This document shows, one piece after another, positions 1 through 8,346 of a stretch of 64,000 nucleotides of DNA. The translations under genes were made by a program, and so were the position numbers. The stretch lies in the NCBI RefSeq assembly GCF_000281975.1, contig NZ_AKKE01000006.1, positions 62,001-126,000 on the forward strand, given 5' to 3'. The notes beneath the pieces are model-generated. The model ran no database searches, had not been told where the DNA came from, and worked only from the letters and a program-made list of their open reading frames with translations. Position 1 is the first letter of the stretch. The number at the start of each line of letters is the position of its first letter. The DNA comes from Novosphingobium sp. AP12. GTDB taxonomy: Bacteria; Pseudomonadota; Alphaproteobacteria; Sphingomonadales; Sphingomonadaceae.

Positions 1-616
1 GCGGCGGGTGGAGTATCTCACCACTGACGTCACCGATGCTGCCGCCGCACAGGCGCTGATCGACGCCGTGGTGGAACGGCTGGGAGGCCTCGACATCCTC
101 ATCAACAACGCCGGAAAGTCGAGCTATTCGGGCTCCTCCAAAATGCCGCCGGAGATGTGGGACAAGGATATCCGGCTCAACCTCAACGCGGCGTTCTACT
201 GCGCGCACGCAGCGTTCCCGCACCTCAAGGCGAGCGGGCACGGCGCGGTCGTGAACATATCCTCGCAGGCGGGCATCACCGGGACGACAGGCTGCGGGGC
301 CTACTCGGCGGCCAAGGCGGGGCTCCAGATGTTCACCAAGGTCGCCGCCAGCGAGTGGGGCGGCGCTGGGGTGCGGGTCAACTGCGTGGCACCGGGCATG
401 ATCGCCACCGACCTCGCGCAGAAAAGCTGGGCCAAGACCGGCTTCGACGCGCTCGGCGCAGCTACCACCGCCTTCGCGCTGCGCCGTCCCGGCAAGCCCG
501 AGGAGATCGCCCAGGCCGTCGCCTTCCTCGCCAGCGACGCCGCCAGCTACATCACGGGTGAAACTCTGGCCGTGAGCGGCGGGGCAGGACAGAAAGGCAT
601 GATCGACACGGATTAA
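1..616 (+). CDS. SDR family oxidoreductase (5'-truncated by window edge)
   Basis: The reading frame is open from the first bases, so the N-terminal Rossmann glycine motif lies outside the window. What remains shows the classical short-chain dehydrogenase core: an NNAG motif, a catalytic Ser in NISSQAG and a YSAAK Tyr/Lys pair, followed by a C-terminal TGETLAVSGGAG segment typical of the family. It should be an NAD(P)-dependent alcohol/ketone oxidoreductase; the substrate is not readable. It converges on the acyl-CoA dehydrogenase pair at 649-2711 with only about 30 bases between, so it probably ends a separate plus-strand unit. The GTG at position 8 is only the first internal start codon, not the real start. 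Confidence 0.85.
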   Translation, partial: RRVEYLTTDVTDAAAAQALIDAVVERLGGLDILINNAGKSSYSGSSKMPPEMWDKDIRLNLNAAFYCAHAAFPHLKASGHGAVVNISSQAGITGTTGCGAYSAAKAGLQMFTKVAASEWGGAGVRVNCVAPGMIATDLAQKSWAKTGFDALGAATTAFALRRPGKPEEIAQAVAFLASDAASYITGETLAVSGGAGQKGMIDTD

Positions 617-648
617 GGAGGTGCCCCCCGAAACCGGGGACGAGACGC

Positions 649-1566
649 CTACTCCCAGAGCGCTTCCGCAGCTGCCAGCCCCTGCTCCCCGCGCCCGCCG
701 AGTTCGGCGGTCAGCAGCTTGAGCCGGTAGGTCCAAAGGTGCAGCGGGTGCTCGAGCGTCATACCCATGCCGCCGAGGAACTGGTGGTAGTCGTAGCACA
801 CCCGCTTGGCCGCCTCCTGCGCATGGAGCAGCGCCATCGCGGCATCCCCCGCATCGCCGGTCCCGGCCGCGCGCAGGGCGAGCCAGTAGACGCTATTGGT
901 GATGACCTGATCCTCGGCAAGGCGATGCCGCATGCCCTGGAAGGTCGCGAGCGGGCGGCCGAATTGCTTGCGCTCGGACACGTAGGTTACCGTGCTTGCC
1001 AGCGCCGCACCGAGCAGGCCTGCCGCCTCAGCCGCCACGGCGACGCGCCATGCGCGCAGAACTTCGGCGGGCGCGACCTCGTGCACGGTCATCGCATCGG
1101 GCAGGCCGGTCAGCATCGCCACCGGGTAGGCGTAGAGCGTGTCTTCCTGCGCTGGTGCGATCAGGCGAGCGTCCGCCGCGAAGCTGCGCACCCCGGACGG
1201 CCCGACGACCACCACCGTGGCGCCCGGCCGCAGGAAGCGCACCGGACCGCCGGTCCGCCCTTCCTCGACGAGGCAGAGCGGGCGCGGCAGTTCGGGATCG
1301 ATCAGCGGGCGGACGAGGGCCGACGCCGCCGCCTCCACCGCGAAAGGCAGGCGCGCCAGCTTCTCCGCCACCAGCGCGGCGGTGACGGGGCCGAGTTCCT
1401 CGACCGCCATGACGTCGAGGAAGCCGTTCTCGACCAGCGCCGCGTCCAGCTCGGCGCTCTCCAGCGCCAGCGAGACGTCGTGCATCGGCAAAGTCGCGTA
1501 AGGCCGGGCGAGGCTGTCGATGAAGTCGAGGACCTGGGTCTGGTCCTCGCTGAGGGCAAGCTGCAT
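649..1566 (-). CDS. acyl-CoA dehydrogenase, small partner subunit
   Basis: 305 residues starting MQLALSEDQ, clearly shorter than the usual 380-400 of the family. The middle and C-terminal flavin/helical domains are present, with FGRPLATFQGMRHRLAE and a GGMGMTLEHPLHLW segment at the place where standard enzymes carry the substrate helix. The ATG shares one base with the stop of the upstream gene (TGATG), indicating translational coupling. In actinobacterial steroid degraders, adjacent short/long acyl-CoA dehydrogenase genes (FadE28/FadE29 type) encode alpha2beta2 enzymes; I infer the same here. A longer reading to 1851 would overlap the neighbouring coding region and is not credible. Confidence 0.88.
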   Translation of the reverse strand: MQLALSEDQTQVLDFIDSLARPYATLPMHDVSLALESAELDAALVENGFLDVMAVEELGPVTAALVAEKLARLPFAVEAAASALVRPLIDPELPRPLCLVEEGRTGGPVRFLRPGATVVVVGPSGVRSFAADARLIAPAQEDTLYAYPVAMLTGLPDAMTVHEVAPAEVLRAWRVAVAAEAAGLLGAALASTVTYVSERKQFGRPLATFQGMRHRLAEDQVITNSVYWLALRAAGTGDAGDAAMALLHAQEAAKRVCYDYHQFLGGMGMTLEHPLHLWTYRLKLLTAELGGRGEQGLAAAEALWE

Positions 1567-2711
1567 CAGCGCGGTTCCCGGGGCAGTTCCAGCACTTCGC
1601 TGGCGATGATGTTGAGCTGGATTTCGGCCGAACCGGCGGCGACGCCGGCGACGATGCCGCGCTGGTGGTGCATCTTGAGGTAGGCCGAGGCGCCGGCCAG
1701 CGCCTCGGGTACGAACTCGATGACGAATTCGCACACCGCTCGCTCGGCCATGACCGTGGCGTAGCGCGCCGAACTCGATTCCGCGCCGATGGCAAGACCG
1801 TCGACGCGCTTCTGGACGACGGCGTAGTTGGCCGTCCCCGCCGCCTCGCACAGCGCCGCACAGCGCGCTGCCTCGATCCGAACGTAGTCGCGCGCGAAGC
1901 GGCCCTGCGCCTGCAACATCGCCACCGCACGGTCGAGCGCGGCGCGGGCCAGCGTGAAGCGCGGGATCCCGAGACGCTCGTTGCGCAGCGAATAGGCGAC
2001 GATCTCCCAGGCTTGGCCTTCCTCGCCGAAGCGGGCGGTCTCGGGCACGGTCACGTCGTCGAAGAAGACTTCGTGGATGTCGCCCTCGCCGATCAGCGAG
2101 GGGATCTGGCGCACGGTGATACCGGGCGTATCCATCGGCACCAGGATGATGGTGATGCCCTTCTTGCGGTCGTCGCTGGTGCGGGTCAGCAGGAAGCAGG
2201 TGTCGGCGAGGCCCGCGTAGCTGGTCCAGATCTTCTGGCCGTTGATGACGTAGTTGCCGTCGGTCAGGGTCGCCCGCGTCCGCAGCGAGGCGAGGTCGGA
2301 ACCCGCATCAGGCTCGGAAAAGCCCTGGCACCATAGCGACTGGCCCCTGGTGATCGGCTCGAGGTAGCGCGCCTTCTGCTCTTCGGTGCCGTACTTCTGG
2401 AGGGTCGGGCCGATCCAGTTGACGTTCATGTACTGGCCGCCGCGCGGCTCGCCCGCGATCCACATCTCCTCGGCGAGGATCTGCTGTTCCCACGGGCCCA
2501 GCCCCTCGCCGCCCATCTCGACCGGCCAGTGCGGGAACAGGATACCCGCATCAGCGAGCTTCACGCAGAACTCGCGCGCGAAGGCGGTCAGCGCCGGGGA
2601 TGCGGGGCCGTGCTCGGAGAACTTCTCCCAGTCTTCCGGCAGGTTGTCGTGCAGGAAGTCCCGGATCTTGTGCCGGAAGGCGTCCTGCTCGGGTGTCCAT
2701 TCGAATTGCAT
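1566..2711 (-). CDS. acyl-CoA dehydrogenase, large partner subunit
   Basis: 381 residues starting MQFEWTPEQDAFR. The N-terminal helical domain, the FSEPDAGSDLASLRT flavin/substrate loop and the YVINGQKIWTSYA strand are intact. Near the C-terminus the motif is AGSAEIQLNIIASEVL, where homotetrameric enzymes often have YEGTSEI; the usual Glu at that point is absent. Together with the overlapping smaller gene downstream this suggests a heteromeric enzyme in which the two chains share the active site. It would introduce an alpha,beta double bond into a CoA thioester. The preceding SDR at 2807-3571 runs the same way, about 95 bases upstream, and may share the transcript. Confidence 0.9.
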   Translation of the reverse strand: MQFEWTPEQDAFRHKIRDFLHDNLPEDWEKFSEHGPASPALTAFAREFCVKLADAGILFPHWPVEMGGEGLGPWEQQILAEEMWIAGEPRGGQYMNVNWIGPTLQKYGTEEQKARYLEPITRGQSLWCQGFSEPDAGSDLASLRTRATLTDGNYVINGQKIWTSYAGLADTCFLLTRTSDDRKKGITIILVPMDTPGITVRQIPSLIGEGDIHEVFFDDVTVPETARFGEEGQAWEIVAYSLRNERLGIPRFTLARAALDRAVAMLQAQGRFARDYVRIEAARCAALCEAAGTANYAVVQKRVDGLAIGAESSSARYATVMAERAVCEFVIEFVPEALAGASAYLKMHHQRGIVAGVAAGSAEIQLNIIASEVLELPREPR

Positions 2712-2806
2712 CGGCGCAGGCCTCTCCCAGTCCTCTGGCGGTGGGTTAGACCCTGCCTGCCTGCCCGAACAAGGGTGCGCCCCCGTTTACCGCCCCGACG
2801 AATGTC

Positions 2807-3571
2807 CTACCGCGCCAGCGCCGCCGGAGAGAGGTAGCGGGTGGTCGAAATGCCGCCGTCTACCGCGATGGTCTGGCCGTTGACGAAGCCGGCCTCGTCC
2901 GAGGCGAGGAACGCGACCATGTTGCCGATGTCCGCTGCAGAGCAGTCGCGCTGGAGCGGGGTCAGTTCGTGGTTGGTGCGCCGGAAGAAGTCGAGGTCCC
3001 AGAAGGCGTCGGTCATCTCGGTGCGTACCACGGTCGGCGCGACGTAGTTCGAGCGCACGCCGCGGGGGCCATATTCGGCGGCGAGGGTCTGCATGAGGCC
3101 GATCTGGCCCGTCTTGACCGTGGAGTAGGCGCCTCCGCCCGGCGTACCGTAGAGGCCCCAGGTCGAGCCGATGAACAGGATCGAGCCGCCCTCGCCCATC
3201 GTCCCCAGCGCCTCGCGGCAGAGGCGGAAGGGCGCGCGCAGCGAGATGTTCAGCACTTCGTCGAGCATGTCGTCGGTGGTCTGGTCCACCGGGCCGAAGT
3301 TGAATGAGCCGGCGTTGTTCACCAGCACATCGAGGCGGCCGAACTTTTCCACCGCGCCGCCGACGATGCGCGCGGGGGCATCGGCGGCGGTGGCGTCGAC
3401 GGCGACGAAGTCGAACTCCACGCTGCCGGCCAGCTTGTCCTTGAGGTCGCCGAGCTTGTCCGCGTTGCGGCCAGTGCCGAGGACCCGCGCGCCCTTGGCT
3501 CCGAGCGCCCTCACGATCGCCTCGCCGATCCCCCCCGCCGCGCCGGTGACGATCGCTACCTTGCCTTGCAT
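2807..3571 (-). CDS. SDR family NAD(P)-dependent oxidoreductase
   Basis: 254 residues, full length for a classical short-chain dehydrogenase. TGAAGGIG (residues about 8-15) is the nucleotide-binding loop; NNAG, the catalytic Ser in FIGSTWG and YSTVK complete the active site; the C-terminus has VNGQTIAVDGG. The start ATG has a GAACGGAGCG-like ribosome site just upstream. It sits between the flavoprotein at 3647 and the acyl-CoA dehydrogenase pair, all on the minus strand, so the four genes probably act as one operon on a CoA-linked or cyclic ketone/alcohol intermediate. The exact substrate is not readable. Confidence 0.9.
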   Translation of the reverse strand: MQGKVAIVTGAAGGIGEAIVRALGAKGARVLGTGRNADKLGDLKDKLAGSVEFDFVAVDATAADAPARIVGGAVEKFGRLDVLVNNAGSFNFGPVDQTTDDMLDEVLNISLRAPFRLCREALGTMGEGGSILFIGSTWGLYGTPGGGAYSTVKTGQIGLMQTLAAEYGPRGVRSNYVAPTVVRTEMTDAFWDLDFFRRTNHELTPLQRDCSAADIGNMVAFLASDEAGFVNGQTIAVDGGISTTRYLSPAALAR

Positions 3572-3646
3572 TCATTCGCTCCGTTCATTGCTGGTGGGCC
3601 GTTGCGTTTTGGCGCCAGAAAAGCAGGATCCCCGCCTTCGCGCGTC

Positions 3647-5398
3647 TCAAACCGCCGCCGCTTCGCGCACACCCGCCGCCGCCCGTTGGTTACCCGAACG
3701 CTCGGCGATGTCGTTGGCGGCGATGTAGCCGAAGGTCATGCCCGGCCCGATCGTCGCGCCTGCACCCGGATAGGTGTCCCCGAACGGCGTGCCTGCATTG
3801 TTGCCCGCCGCATAAAGACCGGCGATCGGCGTGCCGGACTGGTCAAGCACCCGCGCCCGCGCGTCACACCTGAGGCCGCCCTTTGTGCCTAGATCGCCAT
3901 TGTTGATCGGCACAGCATAGTAGGGCGCGGTGTCGATGGGGCCGAGGTTGGGATTGGGCTTGGAACTGGGGTCGCCGAACATCTGGTCGTAGGGGTTCAT
4001 GCCGCGCCCGAATTCGGGGTCGATGCCGGTGGCGGCATAGGCATTCATCTTCGCGACGGTCTGGCGCACCGCATCGACCGGAACGTGGATCTTACGAGCC
4101 AGTTCCTCAATCGTGTCGGCGCGGAAGACATAGTGATCCCACCAGTCGGCGGGGACTTTCTTCTCGGGAGTGTGGACCGTGGGCATGAGGCCGCCCGCGC
4201 TGAACTTGCGGCGGAACTTGGCGTCGAAAATCAGCCAGCACGGCATGTTGGCGCCGCTGGCCTCCTGATCGCGGACCATCGCCTGCCCGAACTGGTCGTA
4301 TCCGCAAGCCTCGTCAACGAAGCGCAGCCCCTTGCGATTGACGACCACGCTCCACGGGCGGCCGACGTCGAAGGCGGCCTGGTGGATCTCGTGGAAGTTC
4401 GAGGCTCCCTTCATCGGCAGCGTCATGGTGGGGATCCACCAGCCCTGCTCGGTATGCTCGGTGCTGGCCCCGACCTGTTCGGCGGCGAGCAGCGCCTCGC
4501 CTCGGTTGCCGTCTTCGGGCGTCGAGGAGTGGCGCGTGAGACCGGGGACCGGGAAGAAGCGGTCGCGCAGTTCCTGGTTCCACTCGAACCCGCCCGCCGC
4601 GAGCACCACGCCGTGGCGCGCCTCGACCGCGTAGCTGCGTCCGAAGCTGGACACTTCGACCCCCGTGATGCGCCCACCTTCGTCGATGGTCAGCCGGTCG
4701 AGCTTGGTCTCCAGCCGCAGCTCCACCCCGCGCCTGAAAACCTGCTCATAGGTCGCCCCCATCAGCGCCGCGCCCTGCGTGAAGCGCTTGTCGCGGTGCG
4801 AGACCTTGCGGGTCCCCCGGTCCATCCAGTAGCGCCCGATCATCTTGCCGGCCACCGTGCGCCAGCCCTTCGACTGCATCATCAGCGCGAAGGTCTCCGT
4901 GAGGTCCATGGCGTAGCGGCCGAACAGCTTGAAGCGGTTGTACTGCTCGCGCATCAGGGCATAGCGCCCGTCGCCCAGCCTGCGCCCGTCGAAAGTCGGC
5001 ACGATCACCGAGCGGTCGGAGCGTGCGCCGGGACGACCCGGGAAATAGTCCGGCCACGCCGCCGCCATCACCGCGACGCCGGTGGACTTGAGATACTGCA
5101 GCATCTTCGGGGCTTCATCGACAAAGGCCTCCAGACGTTCGCGGTTGACCGGCTTGCCGATCGTAGCGTCGAGGTATTCGAGCGCCGAGGCGCGGCTGTC
5201 GCCCACGTCGCCGTCAAGCCCGTGGTTGGGTATCCACATCACTCCGCCCGAAGTCGCCGAGGTACCGCCGAATTTGTGCGCCTTCTCCACGATCAGCACT
5301 TTCATGCCGAGGTCCGCACTGCGCAGCGCCGCCATCGCCCCGGCCGCGCCCGACCCGACCACGACGACATCGAAGGTTTCCGCAAAGGCCACCGGCAC
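3647..5398 (-). CDS. FAD-dependent oxidoreductase, 3-ketosteroid dehydrogenase type
   Basis: 583 residues. The N-terminus carries the dinucleotide motif VVVGSGAAGAMAAL, then EKAHKFGGTSATSGG; the C-terminus has PYYAVPINNGDLGTKGGL and GNNAGTPFGDTYPGAGATIGP. This layout is that of the fumarate reductase/3-ketosteroid-delta1-dehydrogenase flavoproteins, in which the PYYAV Tyr and the following Gly-rich segment line the substrate site. The protein should remove hydrogens next to a ring ketone, but 3-ketosteroid specificity is not proven and delta4 or other cyclic enones are possible. It is divergent from the Rieske ferredoxin at 5578, with about 180 bases between holding both promoters. Confidence 0.87.
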   Translation of the reverse strand: MPVAFAETFDVVVVGSGAAGAMAALRSADLGMKVLIVEKAHKFGGTSATSGGVMWIPNHGLDGDVGDSRASALEYLDATIGKPVNRERLEAFVDEAPKMLQYLKSTGVAVMAAAWPDYFPGRPGARSDRSVIVPTFDGRRLGDGRYALMREQYNRFKLFGRYAMDLTETFALMMQSKGWRTVAGKMIGRYWMDRGTRKVSHRDKRFTQGAALMGATYEQVFRRGVELRLETKLDRLTIDEGGRITGVEVSSFGRSYAVEARHGVVLAAGGFEWNQELRDRFFPVPGLTRHSSTPEDGNRGEALLAAEQVGASTEHTEQGWWIPTMTLPMKGASNFHEIHQAAFDVGRPWSVVVNRKGLRFVDEACGYDQFGQAMVRDQEASGANMPCWLIFDAKFRRKFSAGGLMPTVHTPEKKVPADWWDHYVFRADTIEELARKIHVPVDAVRQTVAKMNAYAATGIDPEFGRGMNPYDQMFGDPSSKPNPNLGPIDTAPYYAVPINNGDLGTKGGLRCDARARVLDQSGTPIAGLYAAGNNAGTPFGDTYPGAGATIGPGMTFGYIAANDIAERSGNQRAAAGVREAAAV

Positions 5399-5577
5399 TC
5401 TCTCCCATTTGGGGGCGTTGATGCCCTCGCCCGCTCCTTATCGCGTCCACGGCTTGCCCTAGAAATGACCGCCGGGGTACTGCGAGTTGCTTGGCCCTGC
5501 TCTGGCGTCCGCGGCGCGCTTGCGCCATGAGGTCGTGCGAAGCAGGGACGAACGATGCAGAAAGTCGAAACAGCACA

Positions 5578-5892
5578 ATGAGCGAAAAGGCATTCGTCGC
5601 CGTGGCGAAACTGGAAGAGATTCCGGCAGGCGGCAAGAAAGTGGTCGAAGTGAACGGCGTGAGCGTGATCCTCGTAAACGCCAAGGACCGCATCTTCGCG
5701 GTGCGCAACCTGTGCAGTCACGCCTACGAGACGCTGGAATGCGGCCGCGTGCGGGCGGGCTGGATCTCGTGCCCCGTCCACGGCGCCCGCTTCGACCTCG
5801 AGACCGGCAAGCCGCTCAACCCGCCCGCCTCGATGCCAATCGACACTTATGAGGTCCGCATGGACGGCGACACGATCGAGATCGCGGTCTAG
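5578..5892 (+). CDS. Rieske [2Fe-2S] ferredoxin
   Basis: 104 residues, a complete small Rieske protein. The cluster ligands are visible as C46-x-H48 in LCSHAY and C65-x2-H68 in SCPVHG, separated by 16 residues as expected. It lacks membrane or catalytic domains, so it is a soluble electron carrier of the kind that feeds aromatic-ring or steroid hydroxylating oxygenases, or acts in nitrite-reductase-like small subunits. No oxygenase alpha subunit or ferredoxin reductase lies in the window. The ATG at 5578 is chosen over upstream non-ATG options because the Rieske fold starts directly after it. It precedes the acyl-CoA dehydrogenase pair at 5962. Confidence 0.9.
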   Translation: MSEKAFVAVAKLEEIPAGGKKVVEVNGVSVILVNAKDRIFAVRNLCSHAYETLECGRVRAGWISCPVHGARFDLETGKPLNPPASMPIDTYEVRMDGDTIEIAV

Positions 5893-5961
5893 CCCCCCGA
5901 TATCGCCCGCGCGTACCGCCCGTTGTGGACGCGAGTCCGGCGGCTGTGCTTGGACGTGGGC

Positions 5962-7155
5962 ATGACCGATACGCCCGATCTCGCAGCGCTGCGTTCCGAA
6001 GTACGCGCCTTCCTCGAAGCAGAGGCCCCGACCGGCTGGCGCGATGCCAGCCGGACCCAGGATGACTTCGTCGCCACCCAGAGGGGCTGGTTCGCGAAAC
6101 TGGTGAAAGCCGGCTATGCGATCCCGCACTGGCCGGCGCGCTTCCCCGGCGGCGGCCGCAGCCTGGCCGAGCAGAAAGTCATCTACGAGGAACTCGCCAA
6201 GGCCGACTGCCCGCGCCTGCTGCTTTCGTTCGTCTCCACCTATCACGCCTTCGCGACGCTCCACGAATGTGCCAGCGAGGAACAGCAGGCGCGTTACCTT
6301 CCCCGTATTCTTGAGGGCGAGACGTGGTGCCAGGGCTTCTCCGAGCCGGGCGCGGGATCGGACCTCGCCGCGATCAAGACCAAGGCGGTGCGCGAGACGC
6401 GCGATGGCCGCGAGGTCTATGTCGTCAACGGCCAGAAGGTCTGGTCGACGATGGCCCAGTTCGCGCAGAAGTGCCTGCTGCTGGTGCGCACCTCGTCGGA
6501 CGGCGTGAAGCAGGCCGGCATCACCTACCTGCTGATGGACATGGACGCGCCCGGCGTCTCGGTGCGCCCGATCCACCAGATCCAGGGCGACGAGGAGTTC
6601 GCCGAGATCTTCCTCGACAACGTCGAGATCCCCGTATCCGAGCGTGTCGGTGAGGAAGGCAAGGGCTGGGCAGTGGCGCAGGCGACGCTCGCCTCCGAGC
6701 GCGGCCTCACGCTGATGGAACTCAGCTACCGCATGCGCGGCGCGCTGGGCCGCGTCGCCGCGCTGGTGCGCGACTACGGCCACGGCGAGGACCGCGGCGT
6801 GCTGCGCGACTTCGGCGAACTGGTCACGCAGGTGGACGCGGTCTGCGCCATCGCAGACCAGTTCCTCGACAACCGCATCAGGGGCATCGAGCGCGTCGGC
6901 GACGCCTCGATCGTCAAGAACAGCTACAGCCGCGCGCTCAGGGCCTACTCCAAGCTTGGCCTGCGCCTTGGCGGCATCGACGAGCAGTACATCGCGCCGA
7001 TCACCTTCGGCGACCTCAACACCGGCAACTGGATGGCGGACTACATGAACTCCTACGCCTGGACCATCGCCGGGGGCAGCGAGGAAGTGCAGCGCAACAT
7101 CATCGCCGAACGCATGCTCGACATGCCGCGCGAGCCGAAGGGCTGGGTCCTCTGA
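5962..7155 (+). CDS. acyl-CoA dehydrogenase, large partner subunit
   Basis: 397 residues from ATG (MTDTPDLAALRSE). The FSEPGAGSDLAAIKT loop and VVNGQKVWSTMA strand match the FAD- and substrate-binding middle domain; LASERGLTLMEL begins the C-terminal helical domain; near the end TIAGGSEEVQRNII replaces the usual YxGTxEI, so the common catalytic Glu position is altered. The stop TGA at 7153-7155 is followed one base later by the ATG of the next, smaller dehydrogenase, suggesting a coupled heteromer as for 649-2711. An upstream GTG at 5923 is in frame but adds an unconserved Arg-rich stretch, so the ATG is preferred. Confidence 0.9.
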   Translation: MTDTPDLAALRSEVRAFLEAEAPTGWRDASRTQDDFVATQRGWFAKLVKAGYAIPHWPARFPGGGRSLAEQKVIYEELAKADCPRLLLSFVSTYHAFATLHECASEEQQARYLPRILEGETWCQGFSEPGAGSDLAAIKTKAVRETRDGREVYVVNGQKVWSTMAQFAQKCLLLVRTSSDGVKQAGITYLLMDMDAPGVSVRPIHQIQGDEEFAEIFLDNVEIPVSERVGEEGKGWAVAQATLASERGLTLMELSYRMRGALGRVAALVRDYGHGEDRGVLRDFGELVTQVDAVCAIADQFLDNRIRGIERVGDASIVKNSYSRALRAYSKLGLRLGGIDEQYIAPITFGDLNTGNWMADYMNSYAWTIAGGSEEVQRNIIAERMLDMPREPKGWVL

Positions 7156-7156
7156 C

Positions 7157-8170
7157 ATGATCGAACTGAACGAACTCACCGACGCCGCGCAGAAGGCCTT
7201 CCCCGCCGACGCACTCTCCCCCTCGCGCGACGAGAGTTGGCAGCTGGTCGCCGAGATGGGCTGGCTGATGGTCCGCCTGCCCGAGGACGACGGGGGCCTC
7301 GGTCTCGGGCGAGAAGCCTCCACGGCGATCCACTTCGAGATGGGCCGGGTTCTGGCGACCACGCCGCTGATCCCCGCGCAGCTTGGCCTGCAGGCGGTGC
7401 TGGCGAGCGATGTCCTGCAGGACCGCGCCGAGTGGCTGGAACGCCTCGCTGGCGGCGAGTACGCCCCGCTGCACCTCCTGCCCGCCCGGCTGGAGACGGC
7501 GGCAGACGGCACGATGTCGGGCACCACCGGCGGCGTGTTCGATGCCGACATGGCCGTCGCGGTCGTCGCCAAACTTCCTTCCGGCTACGCGCTGGTGCCC
7601 ACCGATGCACCCGGCGTAAGCCTGGTCGAACGCCCGATCTGGGACCCCAGCCGCCGCCTGTTCGACGTCGTCCTGGATGGGTATGCTCCAGACCCCTCGC
7701 TCGCGCTGACCGATGCGGCGGGCGCGGCGGCGCTGCACGACGCGCTGTCGCCGGAGGCGCACCTCGCGATCGCCGCCGACTGCCTCGGCGCCGCGAACGC
7801 CGCGCTCGATCTCACCATCGAGTACATGAAGATGCGCCGCCAGTTCGACCGGCCGATCGCCATGTTCCAGGCGCTCAAGCACCGCGCCGCCGACATGAAA
7901 ACCCGCATCGTCATTGCCGAGTCCCTCCTTTGGAGCCGGGTGCGCGACGAGGAAGCCACCCTAACCCAGCTCGGCGCCGCCAAGACGCTGGCAGCCGAGG
8001 CCTTCGCCTTCGTCACCGAGGAAGCCATCCAGCTCCACGGCGGCATCGGCCTCACCGAGGAACACCCCATCCACCGCTTCATGAAGCGCGCGATGCTCAA
8101 TCTCCAGCTCTGCGGCCCCTCTGACCTGTGGAACGAGCGCAGCGGCCGAGAGGCGCTGGCCTTGGCGTAA
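7157..8170 (+). CDS. acyl-CoA dehydrogenase, small partner subunit
   Basis: 337 residues. Conserved pieces include LPEDDGGLGLG near the N-terminus, MRRQFDRPIAMFQALKHR in the C-terminal domain and IQLHGGIGLTEEHPIHRF, matching the equivalent GGMGMTLEHP of the small partner at 649-1566. The middle domain is compressed relative to the large partner. It starts one base after the stop of the 5962 gene and is probably made with it as an alpha/beta acyl-CoA dehydrogenase. Acting on a ring-derived or branched side-chain CoA ester is inferred from the arrangement, not seen. Confidence 0.9.
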   Translation: MIELNELTDAAQKAFPADALSPSRDESWQLVAEMGWLMVRLPEDDGGLGLGREASTAIHFEMGRVLATTPLIPAQLGLQAVLASDVLQDRAEWLERLAGGEYAPLHLLPARLETAADGTMSGTTGGVFDADMAVAVVAKLPSGYALVPTDAPGVSLVERPIWDPSRRLFDVVLDGYAPDPSLALTDAAGAAALHDALSPEAHLAIAADCLGAANAALDLTIEYMKMRRQFDRPIAMFQALKHRAADMKTRIVIAESLLWSRVRDEEATLTQLGAAKTLAAEAFAFVTEEAIQLHGGIGLTEEHPIHRFMKRAMLNLQLCGPSDLWNERSGREALALA

Positions 8171-8181
8171 TGTCGTCGTCC

Positions 8182-8273
8182 CCCGGTTCGACCGGGGACC
8201 GCTGTCCGGGCCGCACAGGCGCAAGGCATGGCTTTGTCTGAAGACGGCCACCGATCCCCGGCTGCGCGGGGAT
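8182..8273. repeat. two intergenic hairpins (REP-like)
   Basis: Two perfect short inverted repeats sit downstream of the acyl-CoA dehydrogenase: CCCCGGT-TCG-ACCGGGG at 8182-8198 and ATCCCCG-GCTGCG-CGGGGAT at 8254-8273. Neither is followed by a T-run, so they look like extragenic palindromes rather than classical terminators, although they could slow or end transcription before the cation-efflux gene. Confidence 0.55.
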
Positions 8274-8346
8274 GACGGGGTGTGCGGGGTCGATGCGTCA
8301 TCGCTCCCGCAGGCAACGCAAGCCCCGGCCGCACGTTATCGCCCGC

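Noticed and set aside
5302-7572. 756-codon minus-strand frame across the Rieske and dehydrogenase genes
   Set aside because: Crosses three real gene boundaries and encodes no recognisable domain.
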